DNA of 64,000 nucleotides. It comes from Acanthosepion lycidas (lineage: Eukaryota > Mollusca > Cephalopoda > Sepiida > Sepiidae). Under the pieces are notes generated by a model. That model did no database searches, had not been told where the DNA came from, and saw only the letters and a list, made by a program, of their open reading frames with translations. A program made the translations under genes and the position numbers. Shown here piece by piece: positions 11,936 through 25,208 of the stretch. Every line of letters begins with the position of its first letter. The first letter of the stretch is position 1. The stretch lies in the NCBI GenBank assembly GCA_963932145.1, contig CAWVQA010000092.1, forward strand, positions 310,001 through 374,000, written 5' to 3'.

Positions 11936-14147
11936 TTGCCTTCAAATTCATACCGTGATCGTAGCATGCATGGACTCGTCTCATATGACTGGGATTTCCA
12001 TGAAAAAGATTGTGGGCACAAAATGGGTGATCACTGTACATTTCTCTTCTGTTTCCCATTACTATTTCTATTTTACTACCTCAATTTAGCATTATGGACA
12101 GGGAAAGACCTAATCTATGATCTGCAAAAAAATATTTTGCCTTAAAATTCATACCGTGATCGTAGCATGCATGGACTCGTCTCATATGACTGGGATTTCC
12201 ATGAAAAAGATTGTGGGCAGAAAATGTGTGATCACTGTACATTTCTCTTCTGTTTCCCATTACTATTTCTATTTTACTTCCTGAATTTAGCATTATGGAC
12301 AGGGAAAGACCTAATCTGAGATCTGCAAAAAAATATTTTGCCTTCAAATTCATACCGTAATCGTAGCATGCCTGGACTCGACTCATATGACTGGGATTTC
12401 CATGAAAAAGATTGTGGGCACAAAATGCGTGATCACTGTACATTTCTCTTCTGTTTCCCATTACTATTTCTATTTTACTTCCTCAATTTAGCATTATAGA
12501 CAGGGAAAGACCTAATCTAAGATCTGCAAAAAAATATTTTGCCTTCAAATTCATACCGTGATCGTAGCATGCCTGGACTCGACTCATATGACTGGGATTT
12601 CCATGAAAAAGATTGTGGGCACAAAATGGGTGATCACTGTACATTTCACTTCTGTTTCCCATTACTATTTCTATTTTACTTCCTCAATTTAGCATTATGG
12701 ACAGGGAAAGAACTAATCTAAGATCTGCAAAAAAATATTTTGCCTTCAAATTCATACCGTGATCGTAGCATGCCTGGACTCGACTCATATGACTGGGATT
12801 TCCATGAAAAAGATTGTGGGCACAAAATGCGTGATCACTGTACATTTCTCTTCTGTTTCCCATTACTATTTCTATTTTACTTCCTCAATTTAGCATTATA
12901 GACAGGGAAAGACCTAATCTAAGATCTGCAAAAAAATATTTTGCCTTCAAATTCATACCGTGATCGTAGCATGCCTGGACTCGACTCATATGACTGGGAT
13001 TTCCATGAAAAAGATTGTGAGCACAAAATGCGTGATCACTGTACATTTCTCTTCTGTTTCCCATTCCTATTTCTATTTTACTTACTCAATTTAGCATTAT
13101 GGACAGGGAAAGACCTAATCTAAGATCTGCAAAAAAATATTTTGCCTTCAAATTCATACCGTGATCGTAGCATGCATGGACTCGTCTCATATGACTGGGA
13201 TTTCCATGAAAAAGATTGTGGGCACAAAATGTGTGATCACTGTACATTTCTCTTCTGTTTCCCATTACTATTTCTATTTTACTTCCTCAATTTAGCATTA
13301 TGGATAGGGAAAGACCTAATCTAAGATCAGCAAAAAAATATTTTGCCTTCATATTCATACCGTGATCGTAGCATGCATGGACTCGACTCATATGACTGGG
13401 ATTTCCATGAAAAAGATTGTGGGCACAAAATGGGTGATCACTGTACATTTCTCTTCTATTTCCCATTAGTATTTCTATTTTACTTCCTCAATTTAGCATT
13501 ATGGACTGGGAAAGACCTAATCTAAGATCTGCAAAAAAATATTTTGCCTTCAAATTCATACCGTGATCGTAGCATGCCTGGACTCGACTCATATGACTGG
13601 GATTTCCATGAAAAAGATTGTGGGCACAAAATGCGTGATCACTGTACATTTCTCTTCTGTTTCCCATTACTATTTCTATTTTACTTCCTCAATTTAGCAT
13701 TATGGACAGGGAAAGACCTAATCTAAGATCTGCAAAAAAATATTTTGCCTTCAAATTCATACCGTGATCGTAGCATGCCTGGACTCGACTCATATGACTG
13801 GGATTGCCATGAAAAAGATTGTGGGCACAAAATGCGTGATCACTGTACATTTCTCTTCTGTTTCCCATTACTATTTCTATTTTACTTCGTCAATTTAGCA
13901 TTATAGACAGGGAAAGACCTAATCTAAGATCTGCAGAAAAATATTTTGTCTTCAAATTAATACCGTGATCGTAGCATGCCTGGACTCGACTCATATGACT
14001 GGGATTTCCATGAAAAAGATTGTGGGCACAAAATGCGTGATCACTGTACATTTCTCTTCTGTTTCCCATTAGTATTTCTATTTTACTTTCCTCAATTTAG
14101 CATTATGGACTGGGAAAGACCTAATCTAAGATCTGCAAAAAAATATT
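11936..14147 (+). repeat. 11-mer HOR type a, copy 2
   Basis: The monomer order and length (2212 bp) match 4092-6303, including CATTTCAC at 12539, CATTCCTA at 12941, GGATAGGG at 13142 and CTTCTATTTCC at 13343. Only scattered single-base differences were noticed, for example GAACTAATC at the end of the 12539 unit and TTCATATTC at the start of the 13343 unit. Confidence 0.9.
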
Positions 14148-16559
14148 TTGCCTTCAAATTCATACCGTGATCGTAGCATGCATGGACTCGTCTCATATGA
14201 CTGGGATTTCCATGAAAAAGATTGTGGGCACAAAATGGGTGATCACTGTACATTTCTCTTCTGTTTCCCATTACTCTTTCTATTTTACTACCTCAATTTA
14301 GCATTACGGACAGGGAAAGACCTAATCTATGATCTGCAAAAAAATATTTTGCCTTAAAATTCATACCGTGATCGTAGCATGCATGGACTCGTCTCATATG
14401 ACTGGGATTTCCATGAAAAAGATTGTGGGCACAAAATGGGTGATCACTGTACATTTCTCTTCTGTTTCCCATTAGTATTTCTATTTTACTTCCTCAATTT
14501 AGCATTATGGACAGGGAAAGACGTAATCTAAGATCTGCAAAAAAATGTTTTGCCTTCAAATTCATACCGTGATCGTAGCATGCCTGGACTCGACTCATAT
14601 GACTGGGATTTCCATGAAAAAGATTGTGGGCACAAAATGCGTAATCACTGTACATTTCTCTTCTGTTTCCCTTTAGTATTTCTATTTTACTTCCTCAATT
14701 TAGCATTATGGACTGGGAAAGACCTAATCTAAGATCTGCAAAAAAATATTTTGCCTTCAAATTCATACCGTGATCGTAGCATGCCTGGACTCGACTCATA
14801 TGACTGGGATTGCCATGAAAAAGATTGTGGGCACAAAATGCGTGATCACTGTACATTTCTCTTCTGTTTCCCATTACTATTTCTATTTTACTTCGTCAAT
14901 TTAGCATTATAGACAGGGAAAGACCTAATCTAAGATCTGCAGAAAAATATTTTGTCTTCAAATTAATACCGTGATCGTAGCATGCCTGGACTCGACTCAT
15001 ATGACTGGGATTTCCATGAAAAAGATTGTGGGCACAAAATGCGTGATCACTGTACATTTCTCTTCTGTTTCCCATTACTATTTCTATTTTACTTCCTCAA
15101 TTTAGCATTATAGACAGGGAAAGACCTAATCTAAGATCTGCAAAAAAATATTTTGCCTTCAAATTCATACCGTGATCGTAGCATGCCTGGACTCGACTCA
15201 TATGACTGGGATTTCCATGAAAAAGATTGTGAGCACAAAATGCGTGATCACTGTACATTTCTCTTCTGTTTCCCATTCCTATTTCTATTTTACTTACTCA
15301 ATTTAGCATTATGGACAGGGAAAGACCTAATCTAAGATCTGCAAAAAAATATTTTGCCTTCAAATTCATACCGTGATCGTAGCATGCCTGGACTCGACTC
15401 ATATGACTGGGATTTCCATGAAAAAGATTGTGAGCACAAAATGCGTGATCACTGTACATTTCTCTTCTGTTTCCCATTCCTATTTCTATTTTACTTACTC
15501 AATTTAGCATTATGGACAGGGAAAGACCTAATCTAAGATCAGCAAAAAAATATTTTGCCTTGAAATTCATACCGTGATCGTAGCATGCATGGACTCGACT
15601 CATATGACTGGGATTTCCATGAAAAAGATTGTGGGCACAAAATGGGTGATCACTGTACATTTCTCTTCTATTTCCCATTAGTATTTCTATTTTACTTCCT
15701 CAATTTAGCATTATGGACAGGGAAAGACCTAATCTAAGATCTGCAAAAAAATATTTTGCCTTCAAATTCATACCGTGATCGTAGCATGCCTGGACTCGAC
15801 TCACATGACTGGGATTGCCATGAAAAAGATTGTGGGCACAAAATGCGTGATCACTGTACATTTCTCTTCTGTTTCCCATTACTATTTCTATTTTACTTCG
15901 TCAATTTAGCATTATAGACAGGGAAAGACCTAATCTAAGATCTGCAGAAAAATATTTTGTCTTCAAATTAACACCGTGATCGTAGCATGCCTGGACTCGA
16001 CTCATATGACTGGGATTTCCATGAAAAAGATTGTGGGCACAAAATGCGTGATCACTGTACATTTCTCTTCTGTTTCCCAACACTATTTCTATTTTACTTC
16101 CTCAATTTAGCATTATAGACAGGGAAAGACCTAATCTAAGATCTGCAAAAAAATATTTTGCCTTCAAATTCATACCGTGATCGTAGCATGCCTGGACTCG
16201 ACTCATATGACTGGGATTTCCATGAAAAAGATTGTGAGCACAAAATGCGTGATCACTGTACATTTCTCTTCTGTTTCCCATTCCTATTTCTATTTTACTT
16301 ACTCAATTTAGCATTATGGACAGGGAAAGACCTAATCTAAGATCTGCAAAAAAATATTTTGCCTTCAAATTCATACCGTGATCGTAGCATGCATGGACTC
16401 GTCTCATATGACTGGGATTTCCATGAAAAAGATTGTGGGCACAAAATGTGTGATCACTGTACATTTCTCTTCTGTTTCCCATTACTATTTCTATTTTACT
16501 TCCTCAATTTAGCATTATGGATAGGGAAAGACCTAATCTAAGATCAGCAAAAAAATATT
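14148..16559 (+). repeat. Irregular 12-monomer segment without a 202-bp unit
   Basis: The monomers are F', A, B, D, an E-like unit without the extra T (14952), the TGTGAGCAC unit twice in a row (15153 and 15354), a CTTCTATTTCC unit with a changed start (15555), a D variant with CTCACATG (15756), another E-like unit with AACACCG and CCAACACT (15957), the TGTGAGCAC unit (16158) and the GGATAGGG unit (16359). The length is exactly 12 x 201 bp. It looks like a rearranged type c 11-mer with a local duplication. Confidence 0.82.
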
Positions 16560-18771
16560 TTGCCTTCAAATTCATACCGTGATCGTAGCATGCATGGACT
16601 CGACTCATATGACTGGGATTTCCATGAAAAAGATTGTGGGCACAAAATGGGTGATCACTGTACATTTCTCTTCTGTTTCCCATTACTATTTCTATTTTAC
16701 TACCTCAATTTAGCATTACGGACAGGGAAAGACCTAATCTATGATCTGCAAAAAAATATTTTGCCTTCAAATTCATACCGTGATCGTAGCATGCATGGAC
16801 TCGTCTCATATGACTGGGATTTCCATGAAAAAGATTGTGGGCACAAAATGGGTGATCACTGTACATTTCTCTTCTGTTTCCCATTAGTATTTCTATTTTA
16901 CTTCCTCAATTTAGCATTATGGACAGGGAAAGACGTAATCTAAGATCTGCAAAAAAATGTTTTGCCTTCAAATTCATACCGTGATCGTAGCATGCCTGGA
17001 CTCGACTCATATGACTGGGATTTCCATGAAAAAGATTGTGGGCACAAAATGCGTAATCACTGTACATTTCTCTTCTGTTTCCCTTTAGTATTTCTATTTT
17101 ACTTCCTCAATTTAGCATTATGGACTGGGAAAGACCTAATCTAAGATCTGCAAAAAAATATTTTGCCTTCAAATTCATACCGTGATCGTAGCATGCCTGG
17201 ACTCGACTCATATGACTGGGATTGCCATGAAAAAGATTGTGGGCACAAAATGCGTGATCACTGTACATTTCTCTTCTGTTTCCCATTACTATTTCTATTT
17301 TACTTCGTCAATTTAGCATTATAGACAGGGAAAGACCTAATCTAAGATCTGCAGAAAAATATTTTGTCTTCAAATTAATACCGTGATCGTAGCATGCCTG
17401 GACTCGACTCATATGACTGGGATTTCCATGAAAAAGATTGTGGGCACAAAATGCGTGATCACTGTACATTTCTCTTCTGTTTCCCATTACTATTTCTATT
17501 TTACTTCCTCAATTTAGCATTATAGACAGGGAAAGACCTAATCTAAGATCTGCAAAAAAATATTTTGCCTTCAAATTCATACCGTGATCGTAGCATGCCT
17601 GGACTCGACTCATATGACTGGGATTTCCATGAAAAAGATTGTGAGCACAAAATGCGTGATCACTGTACATTTCTCTTCTGTTTCCCATTCCTATTTCTAT
17701 TTTACTTACTCAATTTAGCATTATGGACAGGGAAAGACCTAATCTAAGATCTGCAAAAAAATATTTTGCCTTCAAATTCATACCGTGATCGTAGCATGCA
17801 TGGACTCGTCTCATATGACTGGGATTTCCATGAAAAAGATTGTGGGCACAAAATGTGTGATCACTGTACATTTCTCTTCTGTTTCCCATTACTATTTCTA
17901 TTTTACTTCCTCAATTTAGCATTATGGATAGGGAAAGACCTAATCTAAGATCAGCAAAAAAATATTTTGCCTTCAAATTCATACCGTGATCGTAGCATGC
18001 ATGGACTCGACTCATATGACTGGGATTTCCATGAAAAAGATTGTGGGCACAAAATGGGTGATCACTGTACATTTCTCTTCTATTTCCCATTAGTATTTCT
18101 ATTTTACTTCCTCAATTTAGCATTATGGACTGGGAAAGACCTAATCTAAGATCTGCAAAAAAATATTTTGCCTTCAAATTCATACCGTGATCGTAGCATG
18201 CCTGGACTCGACTCATATGACTGGGATTTCCATGAAAAAGATTGTGGGCACAAAATGCGTGATCACTGTACATTTCTCTTCTGTTTCCCATTACTATTTC
18301 TATTTTACTTCCTCAATTTAGCATTATGGACAGGGAAAGACCTAATCTAAGATCTGCAAAAAAATATTTTGCCTTCAAATTCATGCCGTGATCGTAGCAT
18401 GCCTGGACTCGACTCATATGACTGGGATTGCCATGAAAAAGATTGTGGGCACAAAATGCGTGATCACTGTACATTTCTCTTCTGTTTCCCATTACTATTT
18501 CTATTTTACTTCGTCAATTTAGCATTATAGACAGGGAAAGACCTAATCTAAGATCTGCAGAAAAATATTTTGTCATCAAATTAATACCGTGATCGTAGCA
18601 TGCCTGGACTCGACTCATATGACTGGGATTTCCATGAAAAAGATTGTGGGCACAAAATGCGTGATCACTGTACATTTCTCTTCTGTTTCCCATTAGTATT
18701 TCTATTTTACTTTCCTCAATTTAGCATTATGGACTGGGAAAGACCTAATCTAAGATCTGCAAAAAAATATT
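16560..18771 (+). repeat. 11-mer HOR type c, copy 1
   Basis: The order is F-like, A, B, D, E-like without the extra T, TGTGAGCAC unit, GGATAGGG unit, CTTCTATTTCC unit, C, D, E, totalling 2212 bp. The first monomer starts with GACTC like the CTTCTATTTCC unit but ends like F' (TTACGGAC, CTATGATC), so it is a junction hybrid. B carries CCCTTTAG, a mark shared with the copy at 21187-23398. Confidence 0.88.
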
Positions 18772-19575
18772 TTGCCTTCAAATTCATACCGTGATCGTAG
18801 CATGCATGGACTCGTCTCATATGACTGGGATTTCCATGAAAAAGATTGTGGGCACAAAATGGGTGATCACTGTACATTTCTCTTCTGTTTCCCATTACTA
18901 TTTCTATTTTACTACCTCAATTTAGCATTACGGACAGGGAAAGACCTAATCTATGATCTGCAAAAAAATATTTTGCCTTAAAATTCATACCGTGATCGTA
19001 GCATGCATGGACTCGTCTCATATGACTGGGATTTCCATGAAAAAGATTGTGGGCACAAAATGGGTGATCACTGTACATTTCTCTTCTGTTTCCCATTAGT
19101 ATTTCTATTTTACTTCCTCAATTTAGCATTATGGACAGGGAAAGACGTAATCTAAGATCTGCAAAAAAATGTTTTGCCTTCAAATTCATACCGTGATCGT
19201 AGCATGCCTGGACTCGACTCATATGACTGGGATTTCCATGAAAAAGATTGTGGGCACAAAATGCGTAATCACTGTACATTTCTCTTCTGTTTCCCATTAG
19301 TATTTCTATTTTACTTCCTCAATTTAGCATTATGGACTGGGAAAGACCTAATCTAAGATCTGCAAAAAAATATTTTGCCTTCAAATTCATACCGTGATCG
19401 TAGCATGCCTGGACTCGACTCATATGACTGGGATTTCCATGAAAAAGATTGTGGGCACAAAATGCGTGATCACTGTACATTTCTCTTCTGTTTCCCATTA
19501 CTATTTCTATTTTACTTCCTCAATTTAGCATTATGGACAGGGAAAGACCTAATCTAAGATCTGCAAAAAAATATT
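18772..19575 (+). repeat. Four monomers F'-A-B-C
   Basis: These units link the type c 11-mer to the D-E-F triplet tract. The A monomer at 18973 begins with CCTTAAAATTC, a mark that normally follows F at the start of G, so G and H appear to have been removed between F' and A. Confidence 0.83.
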
Positions 19576-21186
19576 TTGCCTTCAAATTCATACCGTGATC
19601 GTAGCATGCCTGGACTCGACTCATATGACTGGGATTGCCATGAAAAAGATTGTGGGCACAAAATGCGTGATCACTGTACATTTCTCTTCTGTTTCCCATT
19701 ACTATTTCTATTTTACTTCGTCAATTTAGCATTATAGACAGGGAAAGACCTAATCTAAGATCTGCAGAAAAATATTTTGTCTTCAAATTAATACCGTGAT
19801 CGTAGCATGCCTGGACTCGACTCATATGACTGGGATTTCCATGAAAAAGATTGTGGGCACAAAATGCGTGATCACTGTACATTTCTCTTCTGTTTCCCAT
19901 TAGTATTTCTATTTTACTTTCCTCAATTTAGCATTATGGACTGGGAAAGACCTAATCTAAGATCTGCAAAAAAATATTTTGCCTTCAAATTCATACCGTG
20001 ATCGTAGCATGCATGGACTCGTCTCATATGACTGGGATTTCCATGAAAAAGATTGTGGGCACAAAATGGGTGATCACTGTACATTTCTCTTCTGTTTCCC
20101 ATTACTATTTCTATTTTACTACCTCAATTTAGCATTATGGACAGGGAAAGACCTAATCTATGATCTGCAAAAAAATATTTTGCCTTAAAATTCATACCGT
20201 GATCGTAGCATGCCTGGACTCGACTCACATGACTGGGATTGCCATGAAAAAGATTGTGGGCACAAAATGCGTGATCACTGTACATTTCTCTTCTGTTTCC
20301 CATTACTATTTCTATTTTACTTCGTCAATTTAGCATTATAGACAGGGAAAGACCTAATCTAAGATCTGCAGAAAAATATTTTGTCTTCAAATTCATACCG
20401 TGATCGTAGCATGCCTGGACTCGACTCATATGACTGGGATTTCCATGAAAAAGATTGTGGGCACAAAATGCGTGATCACTGTACATTTCTCTTCTGTTTC
20501 CCATTAGTATTTCTATTTTACTTTCCTCAATTTAGCATTATGGACTGGGAAAGACCTAATCTAAGATCTGCAAAAAAATATTTTGCCTTCAAATTCATAC
20601 CGTGATCGTAGCATGCATGGACTCGTCTCATATGACTGGGATTTCCATGAAAAAGATTGTGGGCACAAAATGGGTGATCACTGTACATTTCTCTTCTGTT
20701 TCCCATTACTATTTCTATTTTACTACCTCAATTTAGCATTATGGACAGGGAAAGACCTAATCTATGATCTGCAAAAAAATATTTTGCCTTAAAATTCATA
20801 CCGTGATCGTAGCATGCCTGGACTCGACTCACATGACTGGGATTGCCATGAAAAAGATTGTGGGCACAAAATGCGTGATCACTGTACATTTCTCTTCTGT
20901 TTCCCATTACTATTTCTATTTTACTTCGTCAATTTAGCATTATAGACAGGGAAAGACCTAATCTAAGATCTGCAGAAAAATATTTTGTCTTCAAATTCAT
21001 ACCGTGATCGTAGCATGCCTGGACTCGACTCATATGACTGGGATTTCCATGAAAAAGATTGTGGGCACAAAATGCGTGATCACTGTACATTTCTCTTCTG
21101 TTTCCCATTAGTATTTCTATTTTACTTTCCTCAATTTAGCATTATGGACTGGGAAAGACCTAATCTAAGATCTGCAAAAAAATATT
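19576..21186 (+). repeat. 604-bp D-E-F triplet array
   Basis: D, E and F recur at 19576, 20180 and 20784 with a period of 604 bp (201+202+201); the third F opens the next 11-mer. The second and third copies share CTCACATG in D, and TTCATACC instead of TTAATACC in E, so one was copied directly from the other. Confidence 0.9.
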
Positions 21187-23398
21187 TTGCCTTCAAATTC
21201 ATACCGTGATCGTAGCATGCATGGACTCGTCTCATATGACTGGGATTTCCATGAAAAAGATTGTGGGCACAAAATGGGTGATCACTGTACATTTCTCTTC
21301 TGTTTCCCATTACTATTTCTATTTTACTACCTCAATTTAGCATTACGGACAGGGAAAGACCTAATCTATGATCTGCAAAAAAATATTTTGCCTTAAAATT
21401 CATACCGTGATCGTAGCATGCATGGACTCGTCTCATATGACTGGGATTTCCATGAAAAAGATTGTGGGCACAAAATGGGTGATCACTGTACATTTCTCTT
21501 CTGTTTCCCATTAGTATTTCTATTTTACTTCCTCAATTTAGCATTATGGACAGGGAAAGACGTAATCTAAGATCTGCAAAAAAATGTTTTGCCTTCAAAT
21601 TCATACCGTGATCGTAGCATGCCTGGACTCGACTCATATGACTGGGATTTCCATGAAAAAGATTGTGGGCACAAAATGCGTAATCACTGTACATTTCTCT
21701 TCTGTTTCCCTTTAGTATTTCTATTTTACTTCCTCAATTTAGCATTATGGACTGGGAAAGACCTAATCTAAGATCTGCAAAAAAATATTTTGCCTTCAAA
21801 TTCATACCGTGATCGTAGCATGCCTGGACTCGACTCATATGACTGGGATTGCCATGAAAAAGATTGTGGGCACAAAATGCGTGATCACTGTACATTTCTC
21901 TTCTGTTTCCCATTACTATTTCTATTTTACTTCGTCAATTTAGCATTATAGACAGGGAAAGACCTACTCTAAGATCTGCAGAAAAATATTTTGTCTTCAA
22001 ATTAATACCGTGATCGTAGCATGCCTGGACTCGACTCATATGACTGGGATTTCCATGAAAAAGATTGTGGGCACAAAATGCGTGATCACTGTACATTTCT
22101 CTTCTGTTTCCCATTACTATTTCTATTTTACTTCCTCAATTTAGCATTATAGACAGGGAAAGACCTAATCTAAGATCTGCAAAAAAATATTTTGCCTTCA
22201 AATTCATACCGTGATCGTAGCATGCCTGGACTCGACTCATATGACTGGGATTTCCATGAAAAAGATTGTGAGCACAAAATGCGTGATCACTGTACATTTC
22301 TCTTCTGTTTCCCATTCCTATTTCTATTTTACTTACTCAATTTAGCATTATGGACAGGGAAAGACCTAATCTAAGATCTGCAAAAAAATATTTTGCCTTC
22401 AAATTCATACCGTGATCGTAGCATGCATGGACTCGTCTCATATGACTGGGATTTCCATGAAAAAGATTGTGGGCACAAAATGTGTGATCACTGTACATTT
22501 CTCTTCTGTTTCCCATTACTATTTCTATTTTACTTCCTCAATTTAGCATTATGGATAGGGAAAGACCTAATCTAAGATCAGCAAAAAAATATTTTGCCTT
22601 CAAATTCATACCGTGATCGTAGCATGCATGGACTCGACTCATATGACTGGGATTTCCATGAAAAAGATTGTGGGCACAAAATGGGTGATCACTGTACATT
22701 TCTCTTCTATTTCCCATTAGTATTTCTATTTTACTTCCTCAATTTAGCATTATGGACTGGGAAAGACCTAATCTAAGATCTGCAAAAAAATATTTTCCCT
22801 TCAAATTCATACCGTGATCGTAGCATGCCTGGACTCGACTCATATGACTGGGATTTCCATGAAAAAGATTGTGGGCACAAAATGCGTGATCACTGTACAT
22901 TTCTCTTCTGTTTCCCATTACTATTTCTATTTTACTTCCTCAATTTAGCATTATGGACAGGGAAAGACCTAATCTAAGATCTGCAAAAAAATATTTTGCC
23001 TTCAAATTCATGCCGTGATCGTAGCATGCCTGGACTCGACTCATATGACTGGGATTGCCATGAAAAAGATTGTGGGCACAAAATGCGTGATCACTGTACA
23101 TTTCTCTTCTGTTTCCCATTACTATTTCTATTTTACTTCGTCAATTTAGCATTATAGACAGGGAAAGACCTAATCTAAGATCTGCAGAAAAATATTTTGT
23201 CTTCAAATTAATACCGTGATCGTAGCATGCCTGGACTCGACTCATATGACTGGGATTTCCATGAAAAAGATTGTGGGCACAAAATGCGTGATCACTGTAC
23301 ATTTCTCTTCTGTTTCCCATTAGTATTTCTATTTTACTTTCCTCAATTTAGCATTATGGACTGGGAAAGACCTAATCTAAGATCTGCAAAAAAATATT
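21187..23398 (+). repeat. 11-mer HOR type c, copy 2
   Basis: This has the same class order and length (2212 bp) as 16560-18771. It shares CCCTTTAG in B and TTCATGCCG in the last D. Noted differences are few: the first monomer has GTC instead of GAC at 43-45, there is CCTACTCTAAG at the end of the D unit at 21790, and TTTCCCTTC at the start of the C unit (22795). Confidence 0.89.
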
Positions 23399-23599
23399 TT
23401 GCCTTCAAATTCATACCGTGATCGTAGCATGCATGGACTCGTCTCATATGACTGGGATTTCCATGAAAAAGATTGTGGGCACAAAATGGGTGATCACTGT
23501 ACATTTCTCTTCTGTTTCCCATTACTATTTCTATTTTACTACCTCAATTTAGCATTACGGACAGGGAAAGACCTAATCTATGATCTGCAAAAAAATATT
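23399..23599 (+). repeat. Single F' monomer bridging two HOR types
   Basis: This is an F' unit (TTACTACC, TTACGGAC, CTATGATC) placed between the type c 11-mer and the first of two clean 8-mers. The following A monomer starts with CCTTAAAATTC, the mark expected after F. Confidence 0.85.
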
Positions 23600-25208
23600 T
23601 TGCCTTAAAATTCATACCGTGATCGTAGCATGCATGGACTCGTCTCATATGACTGGGATTTCCATGAAAAAGATTGTGGGCACAAAATGGGTGATCACTG
23701 TACATTTCTCTTCTGTTTCCCATTAGTATTTCTATTTTACTTCCTCAATTTAGCATTATGGACAGGGAAAGACGTAATCTAAGATCTGCAAAAAAATGTT
23801 TTGCCTTCAAATTCATACCGTGATCGTAGCATGCCTGGACTCGACTCATAAGACTGGGATTTCCATGAAAAAGATTGTGGGCACAAAATGCGTAATCACT
23901 GTACATTTCTCTTCTGTTTCCCATTAGTATTTCTATTTTACTTCCTCAATTTAGCATTATGGACTGGGAAAGACCTAATCTAAGATCTGCAAAAAAATAT
24001 TTTGCCTTCAAATTCATACCGTGATCGTAGCATGCCTGGACTCGACTCATATGACTGGGATTTCCATGAAAAAGATTGTGGGCACAAAATGCGTGATCAC
24101 TGTACATTTCTCTTCTGTTTCCCATTACTATTTCTATTTTACTTCCTCAATTTAGCATTATGGACAGGGAAAGACCTAATCTAAGATCTGCAAAAAAATA
24201 TTTTGCCTTCAAATTCATACCGTGATCGTAGCATGCCTGGACTCGACTCATATGACTGGGATTGCCATGAAAAAGATTGTGGGCACAAAATGCGTGATCA
24301 CTGTACATTTCTCTTCTGTTTCCCATTACTATTTCTATTTTACTTCGTCAATTTAGCATTATAGACAGGGAAAGACCTAATCTAAGATCTGCAGAAAAAT
24401 ATTTTGTCTTCAAATTAATACCGTGATCGTAGCATGCCTGGACTCGACTCATATGACTGGGATTTCCATGAAAAAGATTGTGGGCACAAAATGCGTGATC
24501 ACTGTACATTTCTCTTCTGTTTCCCATTAGTATTTCTATTTTACTTTCCTCAATTTAGCATTATGGACTGGGAAAGACCTAATCTAAGATCTGCAAAAAA
24601 ATATTTTGCCTTCAAATTCATACCGTGATCGTAGCATGCATGGACTCGTCTCATATGACTGGGATTTCCATGAAAAAGATTGTGGGCACAAAATAGGTGA
24701 TCACTGTACATTTCTCTTCTGTTTCCCATTACTATTTCTATTTTACTACCTCAATTTAGCATTATGGACAGGGAAAGACCTAATCTATGATCTGCAAAAA
24801 AATATTTTGCCTTAAAATTCATACCGTGATCGTAGCATGCATGGACTCGTCTCATATGACTGGGATTTCCATGAAAAAGATTGTGGGCAGAAAATGTGTG
24901 ATCACTGTACATTTCTCTTCTGTTTCCCATTACTATTTCTATTTTACTTCCTGAATTTAGCATTATGGACAGGGAAAGACCTAATCTGAGATCTGCAAAA
25001 AAATATTTTGCCTTCAAATTCATACCGTGATCGTAGCATGCCTGGACTCGACTCATATGACTGGGATTTCCATGAAAAAGATTGTGTGCACAAAATGCGT
25101 AATCACTGTACATTTCTCTTCTGTTTCCCATTACTATTTCTATTTTACTTACTCAATTTAGCATTATGGACAGGGAAAGACCTAATCTAAGATCTGCAAA
25201 AAAATATT
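23600..25208 (+). repeat. Canonical 8-mer HOR, copy 3
   Basis: A to H begin at 23600, 23801, 24002, 24203, 24404, 24606, 24807 and 25008, totalling 1609 bp. Compared with the next copy I noted only about six single-base differences, among them CATAAGAC in B and AAATAGGTG in F. That is about 99.6% identity by eye. Confidence 0.92.

Noticed and set aside
14148-23398. Assembly artefact from duplicated reads
   Set aside because: Related HOR copies carry their own private single-base changes, and the hybrid monomers are internally consistent. Misassembly cannot be fully excluded from sequence alone; read-depth and spanning-read checks would decide.
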